Shown piece after piece: positions 36,619 through 49,820 of a stretch of DNA of 64,000 bases; the stretch's first letter is position 1, and every line of letters starts with the position of its first letter. A program made the translations under genes and the position numbers. Below the pieces are notes generated by a model that was not told the DNA's origin, made no database searches, and saw only the letters and a list, made by a program, of their open reading frames with translations. Source of the stretch: Siphonodentalium dalli (lineage: Eukaryota; Mollusca; Scaphopoda; Gadilida; Siphonodentaliidae). Location of the stretch: contig CP136069.1 of the NCBI GenBank assembly GCA_032622095.1, forward strand, positions 46,662,194 to 46,726,193, in the 5' to 3' direction.

Positions 36619-37446
36619 AGGGGGGACAGTTTCAAAAAAACAGACAGACTATTGATGACGTAGTAAAAGTCTAGACTTGAATCACTTGATTGCTTTGATG
36701 TATGCCGCGGTTCGCGTGCAGCCGGAACGCCATGCAAGGCCGCCAAATTGGCATTGAATGTGTAGCAAGTGATTCGCAGACTGACACAGAGTGTAGTTGT
36801 TGGTTTCATGTCTAGAAAAGCCGTCGTTGATCAAACGGGCATGTGTTGTGGGGTATATGAATACACTATCAACTGTCCAAATCGCTTCTAAGCGGCTTCT
36901 TATTACTTACTCTCGCTACTTAAACTTCCGTAAATGATTTCGGCAACATTTACACAGAGTACTACGATGATGGTACGATCATTATCAATAGTACAGTTAT
37001 CCGGTTGTGGCCTCATCCAACCGCAGTCCTTCCCAGGAAACGGGAGTGATTGCTCTCGCACCCGTACGCCCTTGTACTTTTCAATTCACGGGTGTTAAAA
37101 TTTGCACCCGTCCCTCTTCACAAAATTCTAATGGCGACTGTTGGTTGGTTCAATATTGAACTATTTTAAGGTTTATTTAGATCCTTTACCATCTCAGTTT
37201 GACTATGGCTTATTGGGGTGTAACTAGACATACATGTAGGTCTATTCCACTATGACTTTTTGTAACTGCAAAGACCCCTTTTGCAGTTGTAGTGTGGGTG
37301 CCGTATTGCACACATCTTCTGCGTTGCGGGAGCCAATAACTGCTCTCGCTGTGTTTTCCTCGTGGGAAGGTCTGAACCGGTTGACACACGTAACCGAACC
37401 GTAACCAGATATCCGGACAACCGTCCCAGCACTATTTATAAGGTTC

Positions 37447-38796
37447 TAGAGCTGAAACGGTTAGACGGTTAACCGGTTAGCATCCGGTTAGCGACGTAAC
37501 CGGTTAGAAAAATATGAACCGGACGTAACCGCATCCCGTTGTCAGTTGAATGTGAACGTGAATAATCCTCAAAATATTAGGTTAAATGATGCAAAACTAA
37601 TACTAAATCCTGTGTCACCGATAGTAGAGTGCAATGCAAGCATTAATTGGTACACGCGGTAGTATCAGATACTTAGTAGCAATTCTCGAACTGTCTGGAA
37701 GTGTCGGCGACCTTCAATCAATTCCGACCCTTTGAAGTTTTCTTCCGACAAAAGCATGTGTGCAGTCACTATGTATCAAGTCTGAATGCACACAAGGAAA
37801 TGACAACGTAAAAGTGGCGTTGTGTGGCAATGCGTGCTTTCGTAACTTAATAGTTAATACTGCACGAAGCAACATGGATTCAAATTGGAGTCACACCACG
37901 ACATACTATATATAAAACTTTTTTACAGTGGGGTTTATAAAAACTATGTAAGTCGACAAAGTTTGAAGATTGAGATCAGCAGCACAATGTCTTCACTCTT
38001 CCCGTTCTTCCTCCCTGTTGTGATTTAATATGATCAATTCAATTGAGTGACCCAACAGACATCGTAGTTGAAGCAACCCAAAACTTCTTCAATAATCTTC
38101 CCTTTTATCAAGGAAATTGATGCTCCATGCTACTCTGTAACTGGTTGTGTCTGTGGGACTAATTAACACTCAATTTGGCAGTAATTGCTATATGTTAAGT
38201 GATTGCATACTAAAACCGAAACCGAAACGTAAATTATATAACCTCCCAACACTAGTGTCCGCTATCATGATACCGACGAATAGCTCGAATACTGAATAGG
38301 ACTGCGAGTCTGACCTAACTGACCTTCCTTTTTGTTCTCTACATGTAGTTATTACTTTCTTGTCTGTATATATAATGCATTGGAGGATATACCAATGATG
38401 ATAATGATATATTACAGATATTTAATATATAGTTTTGTTACTCGTTTTACCAATACCCATACTATTTTACTCGTTTTACAAATGCCCAAACATATGCTGA
38501 TCACGGCAAATAAGCGATCTCCCCTGCCATTCACAAATTTCACTTGCTCATTCCCCATCACGAGAGCCAGCAAAAGAACAGTTAATGCGTGTTTTTGAAT
38601 ATCGTTAAATGCCGTGAATAATAAGGTCTTTATTTCAGCTACTACTTCTCACCTAGGTTTGTCCCTGGAGCATGGCATAATGTCGACATAATTAGTGGGA
38701 GAGAAGTCCGCTAGAAATTTAGCGGTTAACCGGTTGAAATCCGGTTAACCCCGATGGTTAACCGGTTAGAAGAATGGGTCAACCGTTTCAGCTCTA
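37447..38796. mobile_element. hAT-like element, 1350 bp, 8-bp target duplication
   Basis: Ends TAGAGCTGAAACGGTT and AACCGTTTCAGCTCTA are flanked by TAAGGTTC (37439-37446 and 38797-38804). Both ends carry clustered GGTTAACCGGTTAG motifs, possible subterminal transposase-binding repeats. No transposase frame was recognised. Confidence 0.88.
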
Positions 38797-39399
38797 TAAG
38801 GTTCCCTGTCAAATAGTGTTGAAAAGATTAGTCGTCGTCAACTAGAATTTTGGTGACAATTGATTATTAATGATTAACAATCTCCCAGTCGACTAATAGC
38901 CATATTTCACAGAAAGGTATAGATAAACGTTTCATTGTCAGCAATCATTGATGCATGCAGTATACTTCCACTTTTATCGTCGTCCCTGTGTATAAAGCAC
39001 AGACGATTGCGACGGATACCAAATACAACCGCCTGGTCACGGCTACGGTATTATAAAAAACATATGGTTGATCTAGATATTAAGTCATCACGAGAGAGAA
39101 TAGCGACCTGTTATTCGTCGGAACTGCAGGACACCTTTGATGTCTCTTTGGGACAATCACTGTTCGGCTATAAGTCGCATCAGCCGAGTTACTGTACACA
39201 TTGACATATTCAAATTGCGGCACTTTTGATCTTTGACATTCTTTGTCCGATGTTATGATTGTATTAACGACCAGGTCGATATTACAAAATCAAACCAATT
39301 CCAACCTGACCACATGTTCACCGACACTCTCCTGAATGGGCACTGGATAGGTTTCTCAGTCAGATTTCTAATCAAGTCATTGACTCATTGTCATATAAC

Positions 39400-40706
39400 T
39401 AGTGATGTACCGATTATCAGTATCGGATCGGGCCGATATATGTGGTATCGGCAAAATTTAGTCTCCCGACCGATATTGTCACCCGATACATGTTGCGTCC
39501 TTTGTGAACGTTGTGACACCAATTCCTACTTTAATATTAAATAAATGACGGGAATTCCAGAAAAAATAGCGACTATTTTACGCACGGGTCAGCCCTCCAT
39601 CACATACGGAAATATACCATGATGACAACATCGACATGAGACTGCTGGTACTCATGACCCAAATAAACAATTCCGTACACTTAATAATTAAAAGTTAAAA
39701 CATACATGTATACCGGTACTGTATACGATTAAAATTACTTGCCAGTGCCGAGTAGCACATGTTGAAAGCAAATATCTGACACCCCTGGCATTAGCTTGAT
39801 AATGGAATCTTCTTCCTATCACTGAATCAGACTGATGTATCATTTAGTGATGTATTCATGGGGGTGTGGAATTAATTGAGCGCCACGTGCGACAGTAAGC
39901 TGTCACATTGTTATTATCTTCCCAAGGCAGATGCAGGGCTGCAAGATCAAACGATTATTTGCTTGCATTTGATGTCATCGAGTAGGAATCACTAATAAGT
40001 TACGTGTTGACAGATGACACAGTTAACTAAAAATCACAGTGTTTATAAATAGACGAGTCACACTTGACCAGTTTGCATTAAAGTCGCTGCAGCCGTGACT
40101 CGCTATTCCTCGATATAGAAACATCACGTGTTAACAATTTTAACTGCATGTGTTTTTGATTCACGTTCTGGTAGACGATGACTGAAGATGGAGGAGGTGA
40201 CTAACTTGTTTAATGGAACTAACCGAACCAATCAGAGTGCTCTATGGGCGGGATTTGTATCTGCTGTCATGGGCAGAGAAAATGTCAACAATTTATGCGG
40301 GACATTGCATGTGTTATTAAACGCAAGTTCAAAATCTGAAAAAGATTGAGTTTGGCAAATTGAAATTGAGTCATTGACTCAAATGGATTATGGACTGATT
40401 CCGTAAGGCACAGTAACGGAAACAAACAAATATTGAGGAAATCTTTTGAATGCAACGAGATATTAAATCGTATTGCCAGGGTTTTTGGGGAACGTAACCT
40501 AAACTTTTTTTGCGACCAGGTTATCAGTTCTTTGCCGACAATACTTTGCAATGTAACAGACAAATTGATATGGAAATGTGTTCTGTTTCTTCCAAACTAT
40601 GTTCACATACAAGACTTATCGGTATCTGTATCGGATCGGCCGATAATTCCACTGAAAATATCCGCTATCGGCTTTTCCCGATTACCCCCGTATCGTTACA
40701 TCACTA
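39400..40706. mobile_element. hAT-like element, 1307 bp, 8-bp target duplication
   Basis: Ends TAGTGATGTACCGATTATC and (right) CGTTACATCACTA are flanked by CATATAAC (39392-39399 and 40707-40714). Subterminal ATCGG/CCGAT repeats lie at both ends. Internal frames show no transposase motif. Confidence 0.85.
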
Positions 40707-40750
40707 CATATAACCCACACACCCCTGAAGTATAGACCAACAGTTACACC

Positions 40751-40871
40751 AGCCCTTTTAATTCAGATTGTTTGGCTTCGGCAATCTGCTACGGCAACCC
40801 TTTATCGTGGCCCAGTTTGCTTCAGCAAATGGCTTCGGCATTGCCGATTGCCGTAGCCAATTATGAGGGCT
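40751..40871. mobile_element. Short MITE with AGCCCT ends, copy 2
   Basis: It runs from AGCCCTTTTAATTCAG to CCAATTATGAGGGCT with GTTACAC near both sides. It is the inverted homologue of 13137-13243 and contains GATTGCCGTAGCC. Confidence 0.65.
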
Positions 40872-40931
40872 GGTTACACGGTATAGGTCGCTGAATATTA
40901 CGTAAAATTTCACACCTGTAATTAACACCTA

Positions 40932-41264
40932 CCGCTATACTTAAAGTAATTGACCACCAGCAACGTGGTGTCACCCCGTTAATACTGCGGTACTATACCG
41001 CGGTATCCTCCAATACCGCGGTACTGATACCGCTTGTTAACGTATGTGGGAGTAAATACCTCCCCTCAAAGTGTTCCATGAAAATCACTGCGGTATTCAA
41101 AAAAATTAATGCGGTGCCCGCTAAAAGACCACGGTATCATCGCCCAATACCGTAATTCCACTGCCATGACCGCCTCGATACAGCTACCGTTTATTACCGG
41201 TATCACCGTGGTCATGACCGGGGTATCACCCCGTTTTTCTGGTCAATTACTTTGAGAATAGCGG
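40932..41264. mobile_element. TA-flanked GC-rich MITE with CCGCTAT ends, copy 1
   Basis: Ends CCGCTATACTTAAAGTAATT and (right) AATTACTTTGAGAATAGCGG are flanked by TA. The interior is packed with ACCGCGGT and related palindromes. A close copy is at 55295-55638. Confidence 0.8.
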
Positions 41265-41639
41265 TACATGTAGAACCACATATACATGCACAGTTGAGAT
41301 AACATCGGAGGAAAAAATTGACTGCGCATGCACCGGAAGTTAGAAAGCTTGTTGCATCCAGCTGTTTTGAAGTCTCTCTGTAGTATTTATGACCATTACT
41401 TTGCCTTGATCGCACATGAACATAACTTCCATGCTGAAGTTTACCCCAATATATTGTATGATTTGAGTGATGTTCAAAAGCTGCAAATAAACTGCCTTTT
41501 TTGGAACGAATGTGTAGATATGTGATTTTCGGTGAGTGGTGAAATTACACTAAATTAATCATACATGTATAGGTCATCTTAAATAAATCCAAAAAAATTG
41601 AACAGTATAAAACCAAATAACGTGACTCATCGTCTGTTT

Positions 41640-41895
41640 ACTTTTCGGCGCGGTGATTGTAATCTCCAACGCGTGTGCGTTGATCCTTAACACAACGCGT
41701 TTACTTTGCGTTTAAAGTAAATGCGGTTTGCGTTACACTTCAATGCAGTCTGCGTTAAACTACAACGCGGTCCGTTGATTTCCAACGCGGTCGTAACGTA
41801 TCACCAACGCGTTATCAACGCAAAGACCGCGTTGCATTGGCGTTACAACCACGTTGATGACCGCGTTAAAAGGGCCACTTATTTTGAGAAGGTCT
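41640..41895. repeat. CpG-rich patch of repeated AACGCG/CGCGTT motifs
   Basis: AACGCG, CGCGTT, GCGTT and related words recur densely on both strands, and the patch ends with CCACTTATTTTGAGAA. A degenerate relative at 33610-33755 has GCGACTGC words and CACTTATTTTGAGAA. This looks like an old fold-back MITE. CpG is otherwise rare in the neighbourhood. Confidence 0.5.
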
Positions 41896-43269
41896 GTAAT
41901 ACCAAGTTCCTTCTCATGCTGCGACCTGATGATGACAGGACTGCATGAGGAAATTTGAAACATTTGCTAATTTGGCACCTGAGGATTGAGTGGGGCTGAG
42001 TGCTGACCTGTGACTAGTGTGACTGCCAGCTCAGCAGCTGTGGCTATGTTTACATTTTCATTAAGTTCCAATTCAATTCCATTTCCACCGAGACTGACCA
42101 ACCATTTGACCAAGGAGCATCTGCCACAGCGAGCAACAAAACACCCACAAAAGAGTGTTATGTTACTTCAGCGATAGATTAATCGTAATGAGTGTAACGA
42201 AAGCAGTTAACCTGCTCATACCTTGGGCACGAATCAACGAAACAAGAGACCGCGTCATCGGCGAAATATAGTCAATACGATTTTCAAAAATAAATTCTAT
42301 CTTTGTCTCAAAACTCACCAAAAATGCGAATTGAATATCTATAGTTGTCACTTATTTTTACTTTCCACGAAAAGCATGTAAATCAGGAGGAAAACTATTT
42401 ATTGTGTGGAAATATATCGGCATAGCTGTCAAATCGATACTTTTGCATCAAATATGGCGTCTTTCTCGATTTCGCGCCCAAACGTCAGGTTCGAAATAAA
42501 CAAAATTACTACTCATAGAAACATAAGTAACAAAATAGTTCCCAACTTAATTCCTTTTTAAAGGTAGTCTATATGTAATTATAGTTTGATATGCTCTCTA
42601 ATCAGTAGACCGATGGCTCAGTACTATCAATTACTTTTACAATACCATTTAAACAGAAGTAATAGTTTTGTTTATTTTGGTGTTACGCACTTCGCGGAAC
42701 AAGTGCCCGTCATTTGGTTTTTGTAGACATACAGTTTCGCCCGAAACTTTCTGCGTTTCAAATATTCAATTAGGGCATTATTATAATTGCGTGAAAGAAG
42801 ATCGCTCATTTCATTGAAAACAAAAATTCCAATGATATGTCAGGACTATCGAAGAATGTCAATTTTGCATTTATTATTCTCAAAATGACTGGCAAGGTGG
42901 CAGGGATGGGCAAGAGACAAGTTTGTTTTTGCATGACGCATGTATTTGTGATCACGTGCGACATTTCATAGACAGTCATTTTTCGGCAGTCAGGCTGATA
43001 CCGTAAAATATATTTCCAGACCATATAAGTTCGTATGAGTCCAGATGAGTCGGTGTTATTATTTTCCTTTTTCCTCTTCTTCCAAAAGGTTATATGATAC
43101 AAAACCCTCCAACTGTTTAGCCTTAATCTTTCCCTTATGGTTATGTTATCTCAAATGGTCACGGTTACTGAGAACACAAGGGATAACAACATTCTCTTGA
43201 ACTCATTAGCGACGTATACATATTATATCGATGATATTCCAAGAACTAATTAATAGTACTTGTAAGCAC

Positions 43270-43652
43270 ATATTCTGATATATAGCAGATCATGAGTTTG
43301 TCTCCTTGGTTGCAAACTTAAACCCAGTCAGGAACAACAAACAAAAACCCAGGATTATTCATCTCAAAATAAAGCAGACTGGGAAAATTTCAGACTGTTT
43401 ACCGCATCATAACTTTGTTCCATATATCCAACTCATAAAAAAAAATGTTGAAGACATTTGGATAATATTGAAAACAACATTAGAGAAAGGCATCTCAAAA
43501 TCTGTCCCAAAAAAATGCTCACACCAAGGAGATATGGATCACATCAGGAATTAAAAGACTTATCCATGAACAGGCGCGACAGAGCATACCGACAAATGAA
43601 AACGATCTCAAATAACCATCTAAAACAGAAACTCCGAAGTCTTAAAATGTGA
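43270..43652 (+). pseudogene. Frameshifted LINE (non-LTR retrotransposon) ORF2 fragment
   Basis: Two overlapping plus frames (43306-43554 and 43458-43652) give HEFVSLVANLNPVRNNKQKP with IIHLKIKQTG, then KKMLTPRRYGSHQELKDLSM, RRDRAYRQMK and LKQKLRSLKM. The linker between endonuclease and reverse transcriptase in many LINEs has this character (charged, RRDRxYxxxK). No reverse-transcriptase motif remains. The assignment is tentative. Confidence 0.4.
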
Positions 43653-44360
43653 TACTGTAATTATTATAAAATGTTATTATCAAATAAAATCACTACAATT
43701 TGAGTTTGGGTTTGCCAATCAAATAAATATTAGCAGATATTTTGAACAAATAATCGACTGACCGGTCGCTTGCTGCATTGAAAATTCATTGTGAACGCAG
43801 GTTCAACGCACCCTAATTTTTATTTCCACGCATACCTGCGCATACCAGCTTATTTGTTTAATCTTGTTGTTTGTATAAATTTATATTTGTGCTATAGGAA
43901 TCAGGGAGCTAAATGTGTTCTAGAGTCGGGGAACGAGTACACCGGTGAAGAATGACCTTCACCTGATACATGCGACACGTTATTAAAGGATGACATCGCG
44001 TTTATTTGATTTGAACATCATATCTAAATAATTTAAACTGGTGAATGAATGGGGGAATGGATTTTTGTGAGCGGGAAATTTATTTAACTAGCTGCTGTAG
44101 TTCTGGATTTGTCCAGATCAAATTTGGCTGTGGGATAGCCCTGTCGTACACTTGGGGATTTATTTTAAAAAGTAAACACATGACCTATGATTTTTCTACC
44201 ATTTTCGTTATCAACTGGTGTCAATCTAGCCGTGTAAACATCACTGATATGGCCTGCAGGCTTTAATTCAGTGAATTTGGCAGAAACGTTAACACTGTCG
44301 CCTATGGGGAACCATTTAGTTCAGTGATTCCTATATACTGTGTGGAAACCTCCATTGAAA

Positions 44361-44363
<3 letters not shown>

Positions 44364-44446
<83 letters not shown>
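44364..44446. repeat. (CT)n / (GA)n microsatellite, about 83 bp
   Basis: Uninterrupted CT dinucleotides. It can form H-DNA and is probably length-polymorphic. Confidence 0.98.
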
Positions 44447-44449
<3 letters not shown>

Positions 44450-44758
44450 CAAATTACACACACCTCATGGTCATCTATATAAATATTAAACAATACCGAC
44501 GCCCATGCTTATTCTAGCCAATCAGCGCACTCATCTTCATATTTCAGGTCGGGTCAATTGTAAATGAGGTTACGAACAAGAGAGAACAATAGGAAATATT
44601 TCAGAATTACCCTGTGATTTCTTCGTAAAAAAAATAGATAACGACGATGTGTTGATTTGTATAAGTAAATAAATTATTAGCCGACATGCAAAACATCACT
44701 GAGATCTAGATTTGTTAGTTGAATGTTGATAGATTTTTAACTATATAATAAGCTGGAT

Positions 44759-46278
44759 GAGGGTATCACCCCCCCCCCCCCCTTTCGGTACGCGGGATTC
44801 AGGGTGTTTTGAAGCCGTACGCGGGATTCATACCCCCGAATTAACTGGTATTCGGGTTCAAGCAAAACATCTTGGACGCAGGTTTTGATGGCGCAAAATA
44901 ATATTTTGTACTAGTTATATGTATGAATGAGTGGGTAGAATAGCTTCTTGGGCATATTCGACCACCATGCCATCATAAACAGTAAACAGAGACGTGGCGA
45001 CAGGGGGGGGGGGTCTCACCCCCCCCCCCAACTTTGGTCAAAATTTTCAACAGTTGGAAATTTCATACCTGCCAAAACATTAGTTGGAAATTTCACACCT
45101 ATAATAGGTTGAAATGTTCTTGTAGTTTGATTTTCAAACAATTTATTGGGGGGGGGGGGGGGGGAATTAATTGTTTTTGGCCAATATTTGCATATTTTCC
45201 TATTTTTTGTCAAAATTTTGGACTAAAATGGTCATCAGTTGGAAATTTCCAACCTCAGGAGGGTGACAGGTTGGAAATTTCCAACACTTGGAAATCTTGT
45301 GTCCTGATCCCTCCCACGTGGCCAGTCAAAAAATGCTAGTTAATTTAAGAAAACAATATTCTCATACATTTGGTCAACATTGGCATTGGAATTGTCATCA
45401 GTTGTAAATTTTCCAACCTAAGTGGTGTGTCAGGTTTGAAATTTCCAACTCTAAGAATGCTTGACGCTAGTCTAGATGCTAGGATTTTGCGATTTTCTTG
45501 TTCAGATTAAAAAAAATTCCCACACCGGGCCGAACCATGGTCGGCCCGGTGTGTCATTGTCTCTCCCCTGTGGCCAATACAAAAATGCTAATAATTTTAA
45601 CAATATTTTACTACATTTGATCAAACTTGTGGTCATCAGTTGGAGAATTTTCCAACCTGAGGCGGAGTATGAGGTTTTAAATTTCCAACACTATAGGAAA
45701 GCTTTAGTTGAGGCCAGTCTGGATGCTAGGATTTGTGATTTTCTTGTTCAAATTTCAAAATTTTCTCACACCGGCCGAACAACGATGGTCAGCTCGGTGT
45801 GTCGTGGTCTCTTGCCCGTAGCCGTGTGCATTTGTATGGAGTTAGACCACTAGATGTTAGGATTTATGCAATGTTTCAGGTTAAAATATTTGAATGTTCT
45901 CATACCGGGAATATATAACCATGGTTTATGAAGATATAGGATATTAGGCCTAAACACTGAGGTGGAAGGGCGGTGTGCTGGTCTGATTCTGACTCAAGAG
46001 GGGGGGGGTGCAGTTGGAAATTCCAAAGGTGGACACCCCCAACGGAAACCCTCTAGCCACATCCCTGATCATAAAGTATCATTAATGGTATCATAACGGC
46101 CTCATAACGCGACCGGCATCATAATGTGTCTATGTATATAACTTCTGCTTGTATCTGTCTGATATTAAAACAGTCAATTTGTATGTCATTTATCGCATAT
46201 TATTTCTTAACATGTATTCAGGATTCACCCCCCAAAATTAACTCGTATTCAGGATTCAGGGGGGGGGGTGATACCCTC
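44759..46278. mobile_element. Element with GAGGGTATCACCCCCC ends, 1520 bp, 6-bp target duplication
   Basis: The left end GAGGGTATCACCCCCCC and right end GGGGGTGATACCCTC are flanked by CTGGAT (44753-44758 and 46279-46284). A GGATTCA motif lies next to each end. The interior holds about 220-250-bp units repeated roughly three times, each with GTTGGAAATTTCCAAC-type palindromes, GATGCTAGGATTT, GATTTTCTTGTTCA and CCGGGCCGAACCATGG-type words. Long C/G homopolymers occur at 44768, 45003, 45020 and 45147. No coding was recognised; the superfamily is unknown. Confidence 0.6.
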
Positions 46279-46443
46279 CTGGATGGTGGTGAATTTCGGA
46301 GAATCTATATATCCGACATGTTTCTTGAACCGTGTCAACGTAATACAGGCGCGTATATAGTTTTGGCGTACAGGGGCAGTGCAAAGGGTGCGGGAATCGG
46401 AGAGCGTTACATGCCCCTGTAATTACGCCGGTGTATACCACAG

Positions 46444-46534
46444 GTCCACAGAACAAAAATTGACCCCACCCCCGATGATACTTTTGGTAGGATTAAGTAT
46501 CATCGGGGGTGGGGTAAATTTTTGTTCTGTGGAC
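46444..46534. repeat. 91-bp near-perfect palindrome
   Basis: GTCCACAGAACAAAAATTGA with CCCCACCCCCGATGATACTT pairs with its complement after a short loop. Arms are about 40 bp. It is probably a small MITE. Confidence 0.75.
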
Positions 46535-46539
46535 ATGTG

Positions 46540-48478
46540 GTGTATACTGCCAGGCTGATCTGGCCGTGTTGACAATGGTCCAATGGAGCTATGGGGATAT
46601 TTCGCAGAACAACACATTTCTAGTTTCACGCGACGCGAGTTTTTTTCCCGGTAAATATACAACAAACTGTTTTATCAGCATAGGCCAAATATTTTGACAA
46701 ATAAAAAAAGCGGAATGACGGTAAACATGTAACGGAAACAACATCGATAAGAAAGGATTAATCAACAGTGTCTGACGTTGCATATATGATATTAGACCAT
46801 CGGATGAAAATCCTGGGACGAAAACAGTTTGTCTGCAATTTTTAGGGTATTACAAGAACTTTATATATTTTCATAGCAAGATTGTTTTCTTGTAAAAGAA
46901 TGTAAAATGTTCTGGTTTCGGGAGTTGCGCATATCATTCGCGAGAAAAACGTGTTTTTGTTAGCCGTCACTAAATTATTACTATTTTTTCTGGGGATTTT
47001 ACTCAATGGAATATGTCTAAATCTTTCAATAAACACGAGAAAGCACAAATAGAACGACATGCTTACGCTCAAAATAACATATTGATTATAAAATTCCCGA
47101 GAATGGCACCCGACGTTCGCTGAAATATAGTCACTGTTCATGACGTTACATGCATTCCACCCGCTGAAGAGTGTTATTTATATGAACGCTACCTGTATAT
47201 ATTTAACGGAATATCAATGTTTTTGGTATAAATAGGAAATTAATAGAAACATAATTATTTGCGGATATATAATTTTAACTATATAACAATGGGCTTTATA
47301 ATTTCCACATTTCGCTCATAAAATATATACTAGGCCAATATAGTGTTCTCAAGATTCTGCTTTATGTCGATCATGTACAGTTTAACTGAACGAATGGTAT
47401 AGTTTTTCTAAGACATCTATAATTTTGATCGGGCATGCATACATTTCTCATGACACAATTTTTCGTCAAATTATCTCAAACGCCAGATATACATAATGGC
47501 TTTGTGGAACTGGTCATGCAGGTTATATATGGGTTTGGGAAGGGGGTCAAAGCTTAAGTATTCAATATCATTTGGTTCTCAAAAACTATAGGAATGATTA
47601 ACACCCGTCATAATTGTCACTGAAAAAGCATGCGATAAGCCCAAATTTTGTCATAAAATAACAAAAACAAGCATATAGAAAAAGACAAATGCATTGATAT
47701 GGACGTCGCTATATAAAGTGTGTTTATTAAGTCCACCTTAAAATTGCATACAACCCTAATTCTATACCCAACCATCCGCATTGTTATCTGCACCCATATA
47801 TACAGAGGCATATTTGACTCGGACACGTGCCCGCTTATAGAGTTGTACTGAACTAGAACTTATGTAATTGTAGATCTAAGCATTTACGTTCTCCCGGTAT
47901 AATCGGTGCATTGAAAATATTATCACATTAATGAATAGCCTATGTTGAGGTTATATTTGATTGTAAAAGATAATTAACGGCAAACATAATGATAAATACA
48001 AACCCATCATCATCGCGTGCTTGAAACTTTCAACTTATATATAGACGCATATCATGCACCAGTCCATATGCTAAATTGTTTGGTCGACTGGTACTCTATT
48101 TGGCAAATATTCGGGAAAATATCGTGGATTAATTTAATTTCTGAAAAATGGTGCCATTTTCGGGGAATAGAATAAAGAGAAAGGGCCGCATGGAGTCAAA
48201 AATGGTTTCCAATTTAAGAGCTGACGTAATAGTAATTTTCCGGACAGTCGCGCGCTTGGTTCGCTTTTTATTCCAGAATTCAATGAATCGGAATGGCACG
48301 ATCATTTAATGTATTTTGTTGTTGTTGTGACTTTAATCTGTTTCGTTATTTTATATCGGGTTTATGAATTGTATAACGGCCTGGTAATGTGTTGATTTTT
48401 TGTGTGTGGAAAAATCCATTTAAAATGAATGATTATTTGTCGACCTTTAATATTATTGATGAAATGCAGTTTAAATAA
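46540..48478. other. Intergenic stretch, nothing recognised
   Basis: AT-rich sequence with no convincing coding frame, splice pattern or bounded element on either strand. Confidence 0.4.
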
Positions 48479-49447
48479 CCACTGTGTTTGGACGGAAGTG
48501 AACGCTGATACGCGGTAATCTGAATAAATAACCACCAATAACAAACAAATGTGGGCATAATTGAACTCATAATTACAGTCGTAATCTACAATCTTTGTTT
48601 CAACATATAAAACTTTTAATTCAGCCCTCAAGCTGGTGCCAAAAATGTGCTATATTAGGGTTTTATATGGAGTGACATTGTGTTCTGAACCGAAATACAT
48701 ATAATGTCCATGCATGAACATGGATGTATCCCCCCCCCAAGTGGTCAAATAATTTAGCCCTCAAGCTGGTGCCAAAAATGTGCTATATTAGGGTTTTATA
48801 TGGGACGTGGCATGCATGGTGTTCTGAACCGAAATACACACAATGTCCATGCATGAACATGGATGTGGTTGTACCCCCCCCCCCCCGCCAATTGATCAAA
48901 TACTACTAATAGTTGGACATTTTATATATATGTGCACAAATTTAAGCTGGTGGGTATACAATAATATCGACACATAATACGGGCCATCCTATAAGCCCCA
49001 CATATGGGCATATATTTAATGAGCGTTGTATGATTACAAAAGTTCCGTATACTAGTATCATATATATATACAGCTTTTTGATTGAACATAATTTCCATGT
49101 GTGCACGAATATATTCAAATTCAACGAGTGCATGGCTCACCATAATTGTCCTTACCAGGCACTGTTTGGACATGTGTGGTAATTTTTTAACAAACATTAC
49201 GATGCAGAAACTGGAGTCAGTCTGGACTATTTTATGGAACAATATTTTGAATCTTCCGCCGACATAAATTAACTATATATGACACAAATAATTTCCCTTA
49301 CCTCAGCTATATATATATATATATATACCTAATTAATTTTAGGAGTTAAACTGACCCTCAATAATATATCCGTTGTCCTATTCTAATGGCTACATATATT
49401 CAATCCATGAACACGGCAATCCTTTAGCAATTATTTACTCTATATAT

Positions 49448-49576
49448 ATGCCAGACATGGATCCGGCTGATATGGAGATGTATGAGTGTACGACGTGCCA
49501 TCAAATTGGAATCACATTTTGTCAGGCAGTCGATCATGCTATAAGAAGCCACGCAGGAGAAGAATTGGCAATATGA
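49448..49576 (+). other. Short frame with one C2H2-like zinc finger
   Basis: The frame of 42 codons from MPDMDPADMEMYE contains CTTC, a 12-residue spacer, then HAIRSH: a C-x2-C-x12-H-x4-H pattern. It stops soon after. It may be a captured gene fragment or a chance frame inside the fold-back element. No splice partners were identified. Confidence 0.3.
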
Positions 49577-49639
49577 ATTTCCCATAAAAATCCGGACTAT
49601 ATATATGTTCCACGAGTGATGTTTGTGACCAGATCGCCA

Positions 49640-49820
49640 CATATATGCCTGACTGGGCATGTGAACGTGTAACTGGTGTTACCACACCATCTTCATGTTG
49701 ATCCACACTGGCACGTTCGTGTATCTTTAAATGTCTGCTCAAGCTCGTTTTGTGTTTGGTGGTGAATGTACAGTCGGCAATCCGTGGCACATCTCGCTCC
49801 CCTATAGACCGGGGCCACAT
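49640..49820 (-). pseudogene. Degenerate C2H2 zinc-finger fragment
   Basis: The minus frame reads DCTFTTKHKTSLSRHLKIHE, the second half of a C2H2 finger (xCxFxTKHKxSLxRHLxIH) with one cysteine of the pair missing. The flanking residues shift frame, so this is a decayed relic in the loop of the fold-back structure. Confidence 0.45.

Noticed and set aside
42222-42330. Possible RAD21 5' UTR exon on minus with donor CCCAAG|GTATGAG; other GTAAGT donors on minus at about 35096 and 36908
   Set aside because: Several equally good donors exist and there is no sequence basis for choosing one without transcript data.
42430-42540. Plus-strand ATG with MASFSISRPNVRFEI as a possible gene start
   Set aside because: The frame ends after about 36 codons with no clear donor or downstream exon. 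Kept only as a note.
44302-44493. Open frame with a long Arg-Glu repeat
   Set aside because: It is simply the translation of the (CT)n microsatellite.
45034-45853. 101- and 125-codon plus frames
   Set aside because: They run through the repeated TTGGAAATTTCC units and homopolymers of the 44759-46278 element and show no domain.
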